A DNA stretch of 64,000 nucleotides from Sphingomonas sp. CL5.1 (GTDB lineage: Bacteria > Pseudomonadota > Alphaproteobacteria > Sphingomonadales > Sphingomonadaceae). The notes under the pieces are model-generated. The model did no database searches, was not told where the DNA came from, and saw only the letters and a list, made by a program, of their open reading frames with translations. Each line of letters opens with the position of its first letter. Position 1 is the stretch's first letter. The position numbers and the translations under genes are program-made. Location of the stretch: contig NZ_CP050137.1 of assembly GCF_013344685.1 (NCBI RefSeq), forward strand, positions 1,802,001 through 1,866,000. Reading direction: 5' to 3'. Below are positions 8,635 to 17,465 of the stretch, piece by piece.

Positions 8635-8715
8635 GTGACCAACATCGTCATAACTCGGCATCGCGGCGAGGAGAGGCGGGTCATTCCTGCCACCGATGGG
8701 CTTAGCGTCAGGTGG
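8635..8715 (+). pseudogene. Probable N-terminal remnant of a 2Fe-2S ferredoxin
   Basis: A GTG start preceded by GGGGAG opens a frame beginning MTNIVITRHRGEE and continuing RVIPATDGLSV. This is the first beta-hairpin and start of the following helix of adrenodoxin-type ferredoxins, which serve as electron donors to P450s. After that the sequence changes and none of the four iron-ligand cysteines follow in a CxxxxC-xx-C pattern. Its position behind the P450 operon suggests this was the P450 redox partner, destroyed by the rearrangement that brought in the IS debris. The match is short. Confidence 0.45.
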
Positions 8716-9460
8716 TGGCGCGGCCTCATTGCGCAACGATGCGTTGGGCAAGACTTTCGCGCAAATCCTGCTGACGATGAAATTGCCTGTGCCCCCGCAT
8801 CTGGCCGTGGACTTGGGTATCGGCATATCCGAACCGCTGGCGCCGGTAGGGTGAGGCTTTGTTGCATAACGTGACCGCAGTATGACGGTGGTACTATTGA
8901 CGAATATCATGCGGCGCGGATCATGGTTAGGGTCAGGATCTGTAATTTGCATCCGCTCGGCGGTTGTCCCTTGAGTGTCTCAAGGATCTGTCCGCACTCG
9001 CCGGCCTCATGGCCGATGGTGCTGTATCGGGTCTCACAAGGCCGGACGTTGCATTGACTCGATACGGCTCGGGAGCCCATCTGATAACCTTCGCAGATCG
9101 TCCGTCCCTGCGTTCCCTCGCGGGACTCCGCCATCGGGTCGACTTGAGAGCATCACCGCTGGCGAACAGGAACTTACGACGATTGAGACATCGAATTCGG
9201 CGTAGGATTTTCTTCGATTTGGTTGCCGTCGATTGCCCGAAGGGGCTTTATCGGCTCGTATAAAGGCTGATCCAATTTTTCTGACTCTATCATATCCTAT
9301 TGCTAGCGTCCGCGGTCGTGGTGTAATTTCCCGGTGTAGATGACGGTGTTGCCGTGGTGTGGCCGATGCCCCATCCCGGCAACGGCGTCGTGGTGGTTAC
9401 CGGGCTCATCGGTAAGGTGGAGTTGTCTGACTTCACCCCCAACCGAGGAGTTGATCCTCG
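8716..9460. other. IS debris without an intact gene
   Basis: No gene is supported. At 8853-8870 the sequence GGCTTTGTTGCATAAC resembles the terminal repeat of IS5-type elements of the IS903 subgroup. From 8907 to 9134 a minus-strand frame is open but not recognisable. From about 9300 the sequence is the left flank of the IS256-type element whose transposase begins at 9461. I could not delimit its terminal repeats. Confidence 0.4.
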
Positions 9461-10432
9461 ATGACCGACGACAGAATACCCCTTGCCGAGCTGATGTCGA
9501 AGAGCGGAGACGGCGACTTTCTGCGCACCGTGGCCGAGAGCGTGTTGCAGATCATCATGGAGGCCGACGCCGATGGCCTGATCGGTGCCGGCCGGCACGA
9601 ACGATCCGGCGAGCGTAGCACCTGGCGCAACGGCTATCGCGACCGCACGCTCGATACCCGGCTCGGGACGCTCAACCTGAAGATCCCGAAGCTGCGGACC
9701 GGAGCCTACTTCCCCGGCTTCCTCGAGCCGCGCAAGACCGCCGAGAAGGCGCTGGTCTCGGTGATCCAGGAAGCATGGATCGCCGGCGTCAGCACCCGCC
9801 GCGTCGACGAATTGGTCCAGGCGATGGGAATGTCTGGCATCTCCAAGTCGAGCGTGTCGAAGCTGTGCAAGGACATCGACGAACGGGTGAACGCCTTCCT
9901 CAAGCGCCCGCTTGTCGGCGAATGGCCCTATCTCTGGCTTGACGCCACCTACCTCAAGGTTCGCGAGGATGGTCGCATCGTCAGCGTCGCCGCCATAATC
10001 GCCGTTGCCGTCAACACCGAGGGCAAGCGCGAGATCATCGGCTTGCACCATCGGCCCGAGCGAGGCCGAACCCTTCTGGTCGACTTTCCTGCGCGACCTC
10101 GTCCGGCGGGGCCTCAAAGGCGTGAAGCTGGTGATCTCCGACGCCCACGAGGGTCTGAAGGCCGCCATCACACGCGTCGTCGGCGCCACCTGGCAGCGCT
10201 GCCGTGTCCACTTCATGCGCAACGCGCTGGCGCACGTGCCGAAGGGCCAGAACACCGTCGTTGCCGCCGCGATCCGGCAGGTCTTCCTCCAGCCCGATCA
10301 TGCCGCCGCTACCCAGACCTGGCGTCACGTCGCCGACCAGCTCCGCGCCCGATGGCCGAAGCTTGGCGCCTGCATGGACGCTGCCGAGCAAGACGTGCTC
10401 GCATACATGACCTTCCCCGAGCAGCAAGCCTG
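9461..10432 (+). pseudogene. IS256-family transposase, frameshifted and 3' truncated
   Basis: The start (ATG 9461) reads through an N-terminal region typical of IS256-family DDE transposases: GLIGAGRHERS, TWRNGYRDR, LKIPKLRTG, and WLDATYLKV containing the first catalytic Asp. A one-base insertion at 10048-10049 (CACCATC where CACATC is expected) shifts the frame. The second frame continues IGPSEAEPFW, LVISDAHEGLKAA (second Asp) and WQRCRVHFMRN to AYMTFPEQ. The C-terminal portion with the third catalytic acidic residue is replaced by unrelated sequence after about 10432. The element is immobile unless helped in trans. Confidence 0.85.
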
Positions 10433-10771
10433 TGGACGCGGATGGGCTGCCCTCGGCGCCGCTGGCCGCCTGGTCGGACACCTCTTCATCCACAATAGCG
10501 ATGATTCCGGCTTCGTCGCCGAACTTGAGTGACTTCTTCAACGGCCTGCTAGTCCAGCGCCCATCTGCGGATCGCCGGATTGTTCCTGCTGCCAGCGCCA
10601 ATCCAGGCACGGCCCACTCAGATCGGGTTGAAATGGATCGTGAGCGGCTTGAGCGCGCGCCCGACGCTGGTTTCGCAGGTTTTTTTATGTGTTCCGGTGA
10701 ATCCCATTATGCCGTCGGCACATTTCGTGTGATCGTTGACGGGTGGCGCAATAGCCTGAGGCCGGTCAGCC
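10433..10771. other. Junction debris between the IS256 remnant and the lactate dehydrogenase gene
   Basis: Nothing here can be called a gene. The segment replaces the transposase C-terminus and probably comes from the end of another insertion sequence. A run of seven T residues near 10680 follows GC-rich sequence but no convincing stem precedes it. Confidence 0.4.
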
Positions 10772-11902
10772 GTGATTATCTCGTCCCCATCTGATTTCCG
10801 CGAGGCCGCCAAAGCGCGCCTGCCCCGTTTCCTTTTCGATTATGCGGATGGCGGCGCCAATGCGGAAGCGACGCTGAAGCGCAATGTGGCTGATCTGGCG
10901 GCGATAGCGTTGCGCCAGCGCGTGCTGCGCGACGTTGCCGATATCGACCTGACGACGACGCTGTTCGGCCGGCGGATGCCGCTGCCGGTCGCGCTCGGCC
11001 CGGTGGGGATCGCGGGCATGTATCGGCGACGCGGTGAGGTTCAGGCCGCGCGCGCGGCGAAGGGAGCCGGTCTGCCGTTCACATTGTCCACCGTCGGGTT
11101 GTGCTCGCTGACCGAAATTCGTGCTGCGACGGACGGGCCGTTATGGTTCCAGCTCTACGTCATCCGCGATCGCGCCTTCATGCGGGACCTCATCGCGACG
11201 GCAAAGGCGCAGCGCGCGGAAGCTTTGGTCTTCACGGTCGACATGCCGGTTCCCGGCGCGCGTTATCGCGACGCGCATTCGGGGATGTCGGGGCCGAACG
11301 CGCCGCTGCGCCGGGTGCTACAGGCGATGGGCAGGCCGCGCTGGGCCTGGGATGTGGGGATATGCGGCCGCCCGCATCAGCTCGGCAATCTGACGCCGGT
11401 GCTGGGCAGGTCGAGCGGCATGAACGATTACATGGGCTGGCTCGGCGCGAACTTCGATCCGTCGATCGCATGGCGCGATCTGGAATGGATCCGCGCGGCA
11501 TGGGATGGGCCGCTCATCATCAAGGGTATCCTTGACCCCGATGATGCCCGGGCCGCTGTGGACATCGGCGCGGACGGGATCGTCGTGTCCAACCATGGCG
11601 GGCGGCAATTGGATGGCGTGTTGTCGAGCGCCGCGGCACTACCTGCCATCACAAAAGCGGTGAAGGGGAGCATCCCGATCCTCGCCGATTCGGGTGTCCG
11701 TTCCGGGCTGGACGTGGTGCGCCTGCTGGCTCTTGGCGCGGATGGCGTGCTGCTCGGCCGGTTATGGTTGTTCGCGCTGGCCGCTGGCGGAGAGAGCGGC
11801 GTCGCACGGATGCTCGCTCTCGTCGAAAGAGAAATGCGTGTCGCAATGGCGCTGACTGGCGTTCGCGATATCGCTTCGATCGATGCGTCGATCCTGTCCT
11901 GA
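10772..11902 (+). CDS. lldD: FMN-dependent alpha-hydroxy-acid dehydrogenase (L-lactate dehydrogenase type)
   Basis: A 376-residue flavoenzyme of the family that includes LldD, glycolate oxidase and mandelate dehydrogenase. It oxidises an L-2-hydroxy acid to the 2-oxo acid and passes electrons to quinone at the membrane. The start [14 protein letters not shown] closely resembles that of E. coli LldD and fixes a GTG start at 10772. FMN and active-site blocks are present: [26 protein letters not shown], the catalytic His in [11 protein letters not shown], and [13 protein letters not shown]. The LldPRD partners are absent and the gene sits alone between IS debris and a regulator cluster, so the exact substrate is uncertain. 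Confidence 0.88.
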   Translation: MIISSPSDFREAAKARLPRFLFDYADGGANAEATLKRNVADLAAIALRQRVLRDVADIDLTTTLFGRRMPLPVALGPVGIAGMYRRRGEVQAARAAKGAGLPFTLSTVGLCSLTEIRAATDGPLWFQLYVIRDRAFMRDLIATAKAQRAEALVFTVDMPVPGARYRDAHSGMSGPNAPLRRVLQAMGRPRWAWDVGICGRPHQLGNLTPVLGRSSGMNDYMGWLGANFDPSIAWRDLEWIRAAWDGPLIIKGILDPDDARAAVDIGADGIVVSNHGGRQLDGVLSSAAALPAITKAVKGSIPILADSGVRSGLDVVRLLALGADGVLLGRLWLFALAAGGESGVARMLALVEREMRVAMALTGVRDIASIDASILS

Positions 11903-12377
11903 TTGGATCGGACACGCAGTCAGCCTCGCGAGCCGGGAGCATGGATTTACATGACCAGGAACTATCGGACTGGTCGAGAAGGGCGTCCAGTGGGGGTTTT
12001 CCCTTGGACTATCTGATACCGGCCGCGTCTACCCGACCCTCCGCCGCGACCTGTGCCACCGAGTTCTAAATGGTCAATCGCAGGAGAACGGCGATGACGT
12101 AGTTGCATGCGACTCCGGGCCGGCCTTGTCCTCGCCCAGGATCAAGCGCGCTCCGATGCGTGATCAGGATCGGTCGGGGACAGCGGGGTGAGTGAGTGCC
12201 GGATTTATCGGCCCGGAAATGAAGCGCCCGTTACGCTCCCCGGTCGATATTTCGGCACACCACGCTGATGGCACGGCGTCGAAAAGAATGTGATAATCTC
12301 CGGCGTCCCGCTGGTCATTTTGTTGCTGTCGGCGAGGGCCGGTTCAGCGTAAACAATAGTCGTGGTGAACGGGGCCC
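11903..12377. other. Intergenic region without a supported gene
   Basis: About 475 bases. A short frame ending near 12190 contains DTGRVYPTLRRDLCHRVL, which looks like a remnant of a small helical regulator, but it has no start and is not assignable. No terminator or promoter can be named with confidence. Confidence 0.4.
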
Positions 12378-12848
12378 ATGAGCATTTCGTCCCTTACAGA
12401 CCGTGAAAAGGAGTGCCTGCGCCTTCTGGCCCATCCGATGAAGGCGAAGGACATCGCCCGGGAAACACAGCTCTCGGTCTACACCGTGAACGAGCATCTC
12501 AAATCGGCGCGCCGGAAGCTTGGCACCACCGACAGCCTGTCGGCGGCGCTGATGCTGCGCGCCCATGAAGACCCCCCAAAAAATTTGGATACGACAGAAT
12601 CGGGATCGCTGCCTCCGCCAGATCCCGGCCAGTCCCGGTTCGCCGATACGTCGGCGGAAAAGACGGTTCTGGGTCGAATCGCCGCTGTCGTCCCGCTGGG
12701 TTCCAGGGGGAGGCCGTGGAACGATCTCAACCTGCGGTGGCGGCTGGTCTGGCCGATCCTCCTTCTGGGCGTGGTGGCGTTCGGCGGCGGGTCGATCCTT
12801 GCCGGAGCCTCGGAGCTCTCGCAGCTCGTGATCGCGCTTTCCCGCTGA
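12378..12848 (+). CDS. LuxR-type HTH protein with a C-terminal membrane segment
   Basis: A 156-residue protein. Residues 1-60 are a GerE/LuxR DNA-binding domain: LTDREKECLRLLAHPMKAKDIA, then the recognition helix around LSVYTVNEHLKSARRKLG. A proline- and serine-rich linker leads to one hydrophobic segment near residues 125-145 (VWPILLLGVVAFGGGSIL). It is therefore probably a membrane-anchored transcription regulator without a recognisable sensor domain. The next gene starts 45 bases downstream on the same strand, so they may form an operon. The signal is unknown. Confidence 0.75.
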   Translation: MSISSLTDREKECLRLLAHPMKAKDIARETQLSVYTVNEHLKSARRKLGTTDSLSAALMLRAHEDPPKNLDTTESGSLPPPDPGQSRFADTSAEKTVLGRIAAVVPLGSRGRPWNDLNLRWRLVWPILLLGVVAFGGGSILAGASELSQLVIALSR

Positions 12849-12893
12849 CGTCGGTCAGTCACGCAGTCCGGATGGACCGGGAAAGGAACCAAC

Positions 12894-13268
12894 ATGACGT
12901 TCGTGGAAAAGCGGCAGGCTCAAATCCAGCGCCATCACCTCGCCGGCGAGGTCAAGGCGCATCTCACCACGTTCGAGCGCGATCTCGGTCGTGCGCTCGC
13001 GAGCGGCAGCAAGCTGCTGGGCTTCCTTCCGGAAGCCCGTGAGCAGGCGAGCGTTTCCGAGACCGTAGGGCAGCAGGCGATCGGGCGCCTTGTCGCGTCG
13101 ATTGCTTTCGTCTCGCAGGCCATGGAACAGGCGGCCGGCGGCCACGTCGAGCTCGATGGTATCAGGCGGGACCTGCGGATTCCGGAAACCGCCGGCGGCG
13201 ACAAGATCCCGCTCCGCGTCTTCGGTGAGCTCGCGGCGCAGGACGGGGCAACCGCTGCGGTCGGGTAA
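12894..13268 (+). CDS. Hypothetical protein
   Basis: A 124-residue soluble, mostly helical protein that I do not recognise. It is rich in Ala, Gln and Glu, has no signal peptide, membrane segment or cysteines, and carries a central helical stretch (VSETVGQQAIGRLVASIAFVSQAMEQAA). The start has a GGAAAGGAACC purine stretch upstream. It lies between a membrane-anchored HTH gene and a membrane-protein gene, 45 and 29 bases from them, so the three are probably co-transcribed. Confidence 0.65.
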   Translation: MTFVEKRQAQIQRHHLAGEVKAHLTTFERDLGRALASGSKLLGFLPEAREQASVSETVGQQAIGRLVASIAFVSQAMEQAAGGHVELDGIRRDLRIPETAGGDKIPLRVFGELAAQDGATAAVG

Positions 13269-13297
13269 CACCCCGTCGGAAAGGGAAATGGGAGTGC

Positions 13298-13858
13298 ATG
13301 ACCAGGATAATCGTGTTCAATCTGTTCTATGCCGCCTCGTGCGTGTACGCGCTCGTTCGCGGCGGCGCACCGGAGCGGATCGGCGCGGCTATCCTGGTTG
13401 CCGACTTCGAGCTTAGCCTTCTGGTCGTAAAGCCGATCGCAAGTCGCTTCACCGGCGTGGAGTGGACAATGTTCGCGGTCGATCTCGGCGCCTTCGGCGC
13501 GCTCTATGCTCTCTCGCTTTTCACCACCCGCTACTGGCCGGCGTGGATGGCGGCATTCCAGGGTTGCGTCGCTCTCTCGCATATCGCGGGATTTCGGGGC
13601 GAGATCGCTCCCTGGGTCTACGGTACTGTCGTAGCGGCATGGGCTTATGCCATGCTCGCCATCCTTGCGGCCGCAACCTGGCGTCACCAGCGCCGCCTCC
13701 TGCGCTATTCGATCGATCCCGCCTGGGTGTGGCATTTGCCCGAAAGCTACCGATCGGGCGCGCCCGTCGAGGAACTGACTCTTGTCGTGCGCCCGCCATT
13801 CCTCGCTCGACGCCTCGTTCGGTCCGTTCTGATGGTCCGCGCTCTTGTAGGGCGCTGA
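13298..13858 (+). CDS. Hypothetical inner-membrane protein
   Basis: 186 residues with four to five hydrophobic segments in the first 125 residues (for example RIGAAILVADFELSLLVV, FAVDLGAFGALYALSLF and TVVAAWAYAMLAILAAA). A basic cytoplasmic tail then ends in a run of Arg and Val. No catalytic motif is visible. It follows the hypothetical gene by 29 bases and precedes an AraC-type regulator. I cannot name a function. Confidence 0.65.
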   Translation: MTRIIVFNLFYAASCVYALVRGGAPERIGAAILVADFELSLLVVKPIASRFTGVEWTMFAVDLGAFGALYALSLFTTRYWPAWMAAFQGCVALSHIAGFRGEIAPWVYGTVVAAWAYAMLAILAAATWRHQRRLLRYSIDPAWVWHLPESYRSGAPVEELTLVVRPPFLARRLVRSVLMVRALVGR

Positions 13859-13962
13859 GCCGGAACCCGAACGCGACAGCCCGCTCATCCGGGACCGGAA
13901 TCGATACCTGTCCGCATCGGAGGTCCGGCGTCAGGGCGACGCGTCGATCCGGGAGACGTCCA

Positions 13963-14451
13963 ATGATCCGCACGCCACGGCGGCGCCTGCACAATCTGAT
14001 GGGCGAAATGTCAACGCCCGCGTCCGCCCGTCCGCGGCACGCCGCGTTGGTGGCGCGCTGCCTCTGCCTTGAGCCGCGCGACGATGAACGACCGCGGCGA
14101 CCAACCGCGGGACTTTCTCCGTGGCAGCAGCGAGCGGCCAAGAAGCTTCTCTGCGATCACCTTTCGGACCCTCTCGATGTCGGTACGATCGCCGAACTGC
14201 TAGGGGTCTCGCGCAGTCACTTTATCGATGCCTTTGCCAATTCCACCGGAAAGACGCCCTATCAGTGGCTCATCCTCCTGCGTGTCGAACGAGCGCGGGA
14301 ACTCCTTCTGTCGAGCGAATTGCCGCTGGCCGAGATCGCGCTCGCATGCGGCTTCTACGATCAGAGTCACTTCAACCGGACCTTCGTTCGCACAATTGGC
14401 ACGTCGCCCGGACGCTGGCGTCGTCGCGCGATCGGCTATCGTCAGCCGTGA
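13963..14451 (+). CDS. AraC-family transcriptional regulator
   Basis: A 162-residue protein with little more than an AraC-type double helix-turn-helix domain in its C-terminal two thirds. The first helix pair is around LDVGTIAELLGVSRSHF. The second, with the family signature LAEIALACGFYDQSHFNRTFVRTIGTSPGRWR, fills the end. The ATG at 13963 follows GGGAGA at 13951. The frame stays open upstream but reads through the preceding membrane-protein gene. The absence of a ligand domain makes it similar to MarA/SoxS-size activators. The 3' end overlaps the minus-strand AbiEii gene by 10 bases. Confidence 0.82.
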   Translation: MIRTPRRRLHNLMGEMSTPASARPRHAALVARCLCLEPRDDERPRRPTAGLSPWQQRAAKKLLCDHLSDPLDVGTIAELLGVSRSHFIDAFANSTGKTPYQWLILLRVERARELLLSSELPLAEIALACGFYDQSHFNRTFVRTIGTSPGRWRRRAIGYRQP

Positions 14452-15305
14452 AGAGGTGGCAGTGGCAGTTTGTCCAGTTTCGCGAGGAAGAACCGCCGGC
14501 TCCACAAATCGAGTGATTTGAGTTCTGCGGGGCGCAGGAAACGCCGCACGTCGTTGGCGGCAGCTTCCCAGTCGATTTTCGCGATCGTGCTTCCCAGCGC
14601 CTCATTCAGCCATGCCGTATCGACGGCGAGATATTCCGCGCCCGCCCACGGACCAGCCTGGATGAGGGCGGTGCGCAGCAGCGGCAGGTTGGGCGCAACC
14701 CCTTTGGCGACATACCAGGAGAAATCGAACCAGTCTCTTCCCTTAAGAAAACCCCGGCATAGCAGGGCATGAATCTTGAGCGCGAAATTGGACGGCAGAT
14801 CCTGGTGCCGAATCTCGTGGTCCGCCGGGAAATCGAGATAGGTCGATGCCGCACCAGAACCCGCGGGGGGATTGACGTCGATCTCGAGCTTGATCCGGAT
14901 CGTCTTCGGTTTGCCGGCGCCGGCAAACGACAAATCGAGCTGGTTCGCGATGGAATCGTTCTTGATCAGCGCCTGGCGGATTGCCGTATCCATCCTCACC
15001 CTGGGCAGTGCGTCGAGCTTCAGCCCAAACTGGCCGAATACCGCGGTCAGCGTCTTGAGATAGGGCGTCCATTCGAAGGCGAGGTCAGGGGTTCGCAGCA
15101 GGAAATCGAGATCTTCCGAGAAGCGCGGCAGCCCATGGAGGGTGCGCAGGGAGGTGCCGCCCTGAAAGAGCGCGACGTCGAAGAAGTCCCCGCGCCAGAG
15201 GGCGTAGAGCGCGATTTCCTGAAGGATCTCCTTGACGGCGTTCTCTTCTTCGAGCGCGTTGGCGGCCTCGTACCGGCGCAGTTTTTCCTGGATGATGTCG
15301 ATCAC
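14442..15305 (-). CDS. AbiEii/AbiGii-family nucleotidyltransferase toxin
   Basis: A 287-residue toxin of the type IV AbiE system, a nucleotidyltransferase that causes growth arrest and, in characterised members, abortive phage infection. The nucleotidyltransferase core is intact: FQGGTSLRTLHGLPRFSEDLDFL holds the GGTS motif and the paired Asp residues. A basic residue-rich region follows, and PSNFALKIHALLCRGFLKGRDWFDF is another family block. The start overlaps the last four bases of the antitoxin gene upstream, so the two are translationally coupled. It is the second gene of the operon, the usual order for AbiE. Confidence 0.88.
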   Translation of the reverse strand: MIDIIQEKLRRYEAANALEEENAVKEILQEIALYALWRGDFFDVALFQGGTSLRTLHGLPRFSEDLDFLLRTPDLAFEWTPYLKTLTAVFGQFGLKLDALPRVRMDTAIRQALIKNDSIANQLDLSFAGAGKPKTIRIKLEIDVNPPAGSGAASTYLDFPADHEIRHQDLPSNFALKIHALLCRGFLKGRDWFDFSWYVAKGVAPNLPLLRTALIQAGPWAGAEYLAVDTAWLNEALGSTIAKIDWEAAANDVRRFLRPAELKSLDLWSRRFFLAKLDKLPLPPLHG

Positions 15306-15994
15306 TTGCGGACGTCACCTTCCTGGCCGTCTTCACGGTTCCTCGCGATTTTCACAGCGCGCTCCAGCGCCGTGAGGAAGGTGTTCACCGCCTTGTGTTT
15401 ATAGACCGGTTTCAGCTTGGCGAAATCCTGCCGATGGAGCTCCAGCAGGCTCTCCTCATCGATCCGCATGCCTTGGGTAAGCCACTCGATCCCTGCCCAT
15501 TGTTCCTTTCGCAGGGCGACCAGATCCAGGAGGGCCCTCAGCGGCTGTGCGACAAAGGCCGTGAGCTTGCCCATTTCCACCCGATCGACCCCGGTTAGAA
15601 AATGATATTCCGCGATGGCGAGAGGGTGGAAACTGAAGGAGCCGAAGTCCGGCGTTTCAAAGCGCAGCGTCTTGCGGCCAGGAGACACGCTCGCGGTCGC
15701 GAACACCGCTTCGGGAATCCAGCCATGATGGGCCAGTGCGCTTTCAAAGGAGACATAGCTACCCGGCACAAGGGCCTGGGCGACGGGGAAGGGATGGACG
15801 GCTCCGCTGCGGTAGCGCCTGCCCAGCATATACGTGCCGCGCTTCACGCGAAGCAGGGAACCATCCTTGAGCGCGCGGTTGACCAGTCCGTAACGCCGTG
15901 CATCGCCGCCGCCCAGCAGATTGCCGAGCTGACGCTCGCTGAGGATGCGATCGGCCAGACCCGCTTCCGCGACCTGTTGCGCAAGAGTGGACAT
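15302..15994 (-). CDS. AbiEi-family antitoxin and autorepressor
   Basis: 230 residues, first gene of the AbiE pair. The N-terminal part (residues 10-60) is a winged-helix region ending VNRALKDGSLLRVKRGTYML, typical of AbiEi antitoxins. The rest, with YVSFESALAHHGWIPE and TSVSPGR-like segments, is the antitoxin domain. AbiEi proteins of known systems bind inverted repeats in their own promoter and block the toxin by an indirect, type IV mechanism. An imperfect palindrome lies 28 bases upstream of the start. The pair is isolated from phage genes, sitting in a mobile-element-rich stretch. Confidence 0.85.
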   Translation of the reverse strand: MSTLAQQVAEAGLADRILSERQLGNLLGGGDARRYGLVNRALKDGSLLRVKRGTYMLGRRYRSGAVHPFPVAQALVPGSYVSFESALAHHGWIPEAVFATASVSPGRKTLRFETPDFGSFSFHPLAIAEYHFLTGVDRVEMGKLTAFVAQPLRALLDLVALRKEQWAGIEWLTQGMRIDEESLLELHRQDFAKLKPVYKHKAVNTFLTALERAVKIARNREDGQEGDVRK

Positions 15995-16021
15995 GAAATT
16001 CGTGATACTTCCAATATATGA

Positions 16022-16037
16022 AAGTTTCTAGAAATTT
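16022..16037 (-). promoter_or_regulatory. Candidate AbiEi operator
   Basis: The AT-rich sequence AAGTTTCTAGAAATTT is an imperfect palindrome centred on TTTCTAGAAA (16025-16034), upstream of the antitoxin start. AbiEi antitoxins autoregulate by binding inverted repeats at this position. Function is inferred from placement only. Confidence 0.45.
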
Positions 16038-16129
16038 CTACTCCGTCACCACCTGCGATCGATGGCGAGGCTGTCCTGCAAGTGCCTGGAGGTCCGGCTG
16101 GCCGCCCGTTGATGCGGGTTGATCGGTCG

Positions 16130-17046
16130 TTATCGGTCGGCGGCTTTCCGCAGCGCCTCGATCCGTTCCGTGCAGATTGAGTGGACCAAGCGTCCCAATT
16201 CCTCGATCTGCTCGGCGAGCCAACTCAGCTCCTCTTCGCTGATCCGGTAATGTTTCGAGTAGCGTGCCTTCACATAGGCATCCTTCAGCTTCTCGAAGCG
16301 CGCGCGTTCCTGCCGATTTGCGCGGGGCCAGGCGTGGAACAGGCGAGGGGCGGCGCGTTCCGCCTGGGTGCGAAGGAAGGCGAGGTTGTGCACGTGCGGC
16401 GTGTAGAAGGTCATCACCAGCAGGACGCAGTGATACAGGCGCTCGGTCGTCTGGTGTAGATCGAACGCAGCGTCCTTCAGGTAACCCTTTTCGAGCGCGA
16501 TCTTAGCCAGATCGAAGCGCTTCATCGATCCGGGAAACCAATCCTCGAAATACTCAACCACCATCGCGAGCGCCTGTTCGGGCGTCTTTGGTTTCGGCGT
16601 CAAGAGTTCGCTGTCGTCGGCCTGGTAAAGCGCGATGCCGTCGCGAGCCACGTCCATGAAGAAATAGCGGCCATGGGCGAGGCCGTCGTTCACCTCCTGC
16701 AGCGAATGGACAATGAAATTGACCGGCGTCCTGAGGGTGCCGGTGATCGCGCGCTCTCGTGTCAGGCGCTCCTCGGCGCGTTCCCCATAGGCGACGCGGT
16801 CGGTCAGTTCCTTCTGGTTGACGATCACCAGCAGGTCGAAATCGGACTGGTAACCTTTTGCTGTATGCGGCTCATCGACCCAGCCGCCGCGCGCATAGGA
16901 CCCGTAGAGGACAACCTTCAGTACCCGACCCAGCCGGCTGTTGCCTGACCGCTCGCGTCCTCGAATTCCTCGAACAGGATCTGGACGACGCGCCGCAGTT
17001 CGCGCTGCTTGGCCGCCGGGAGTGATCGAGTTCGGTCCCTGAGCAT
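16130..17046 (-). pseudogene. NTase-HEPN domain protein, copy 1, with an N-terminal frameshift
   Basis: A near-copy of the intact gene at 23634-24548. The body encodes a nucleotidyltransferase domain (GSYARGGWVDEP with the GSxxRG motif, SDFDLLVIV with the paired Asp) and a C-terminal HEPN helical domain (TERLYHCVLLVMTFYTPHVHNL). The start expected from the paralog (ATG 17046, reading through LPAAKQRELRRVVQILFEEFED) ends in a stop, because seven bases are missing near 16935-16955 relative to copy 2. Downstream of that the frame is open to the end. It could be expressed only from an upstream start at 17128 giving an unrelated N-terminus. Fused NTase-HEPN proteins are thought to act in toxin-antitoxin or defence roles. 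Confidence 0.7.
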
Positions 17047-17192
17047 AGCTGTGAGTGCCGGAAGCGGTAAAGCTGTATATTAGAACGCTAGCTAAATAGA
17101 GATAATCATCTCGTTTGAGGACAAACATTAAATGGTTGTGGGATGATCGTTACTGTGCTGCACTTACCATCCAACGACTCGCAGGAGGGGGC

Positions 17193-17414
17193 ATGATGCA
17201 GTTGAAGGTGGCGGTCATTGCCGGGGCAGGCCTACTCGCAATTGCGGGCGCAACTGCGTTGCTAGCAACAGAAGCGATTACCTATACTTACGACGCCAAA
17301 GGCCGTGTGGCCAAGGTGGTGCATTCCGGCACTGTCAATAATGGGGTGACGACCGAATACACCCATGACAAGACGGATAATCGTACCCGCGTGAAGGTGA
17401 CCGGCGCGCCCTGA
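17193..17414 (+). CDS. Small secreted YD-repeat protein
   Basis: 73 residues. An N-terminal signal-peptide-like hydrophobic stretch (VAVIAGAGLLAIAGATALLA) is followed by a single YD repeat (ITYTYDAKGRVAKVVHSG) and a polar tail. GCAGGAGG precedes a double ATG at 17193 and 17196. Such mini-YD genes often sit immediately upstream of large RHS genes, as here, where the RHS start is 51 bases on. Whether it is a processing partner, an adaptor or a vestige of the RHS gene is unknown. Confidence 0.7.
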   Translation: MMQLKVAVIAGAGLLAIAGATALLATEAITYTYDAKGRVAKVVHSGTVNNGVTTEYTHDKTDNRTRVKVTGAP

Positions 17415-17465
17415 AGAAGTGTTGACACAAACTTAAATTGACTTTTACAGGCAGGGGATGGGGAA

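Noticed and set aside
9290..10255. A 321-codon open frame on the minus strand across the IS256 region
   Set aside because: It is a mirror frame of the transposase. The plus-strand translation shows family motifs, whereas this one has none.
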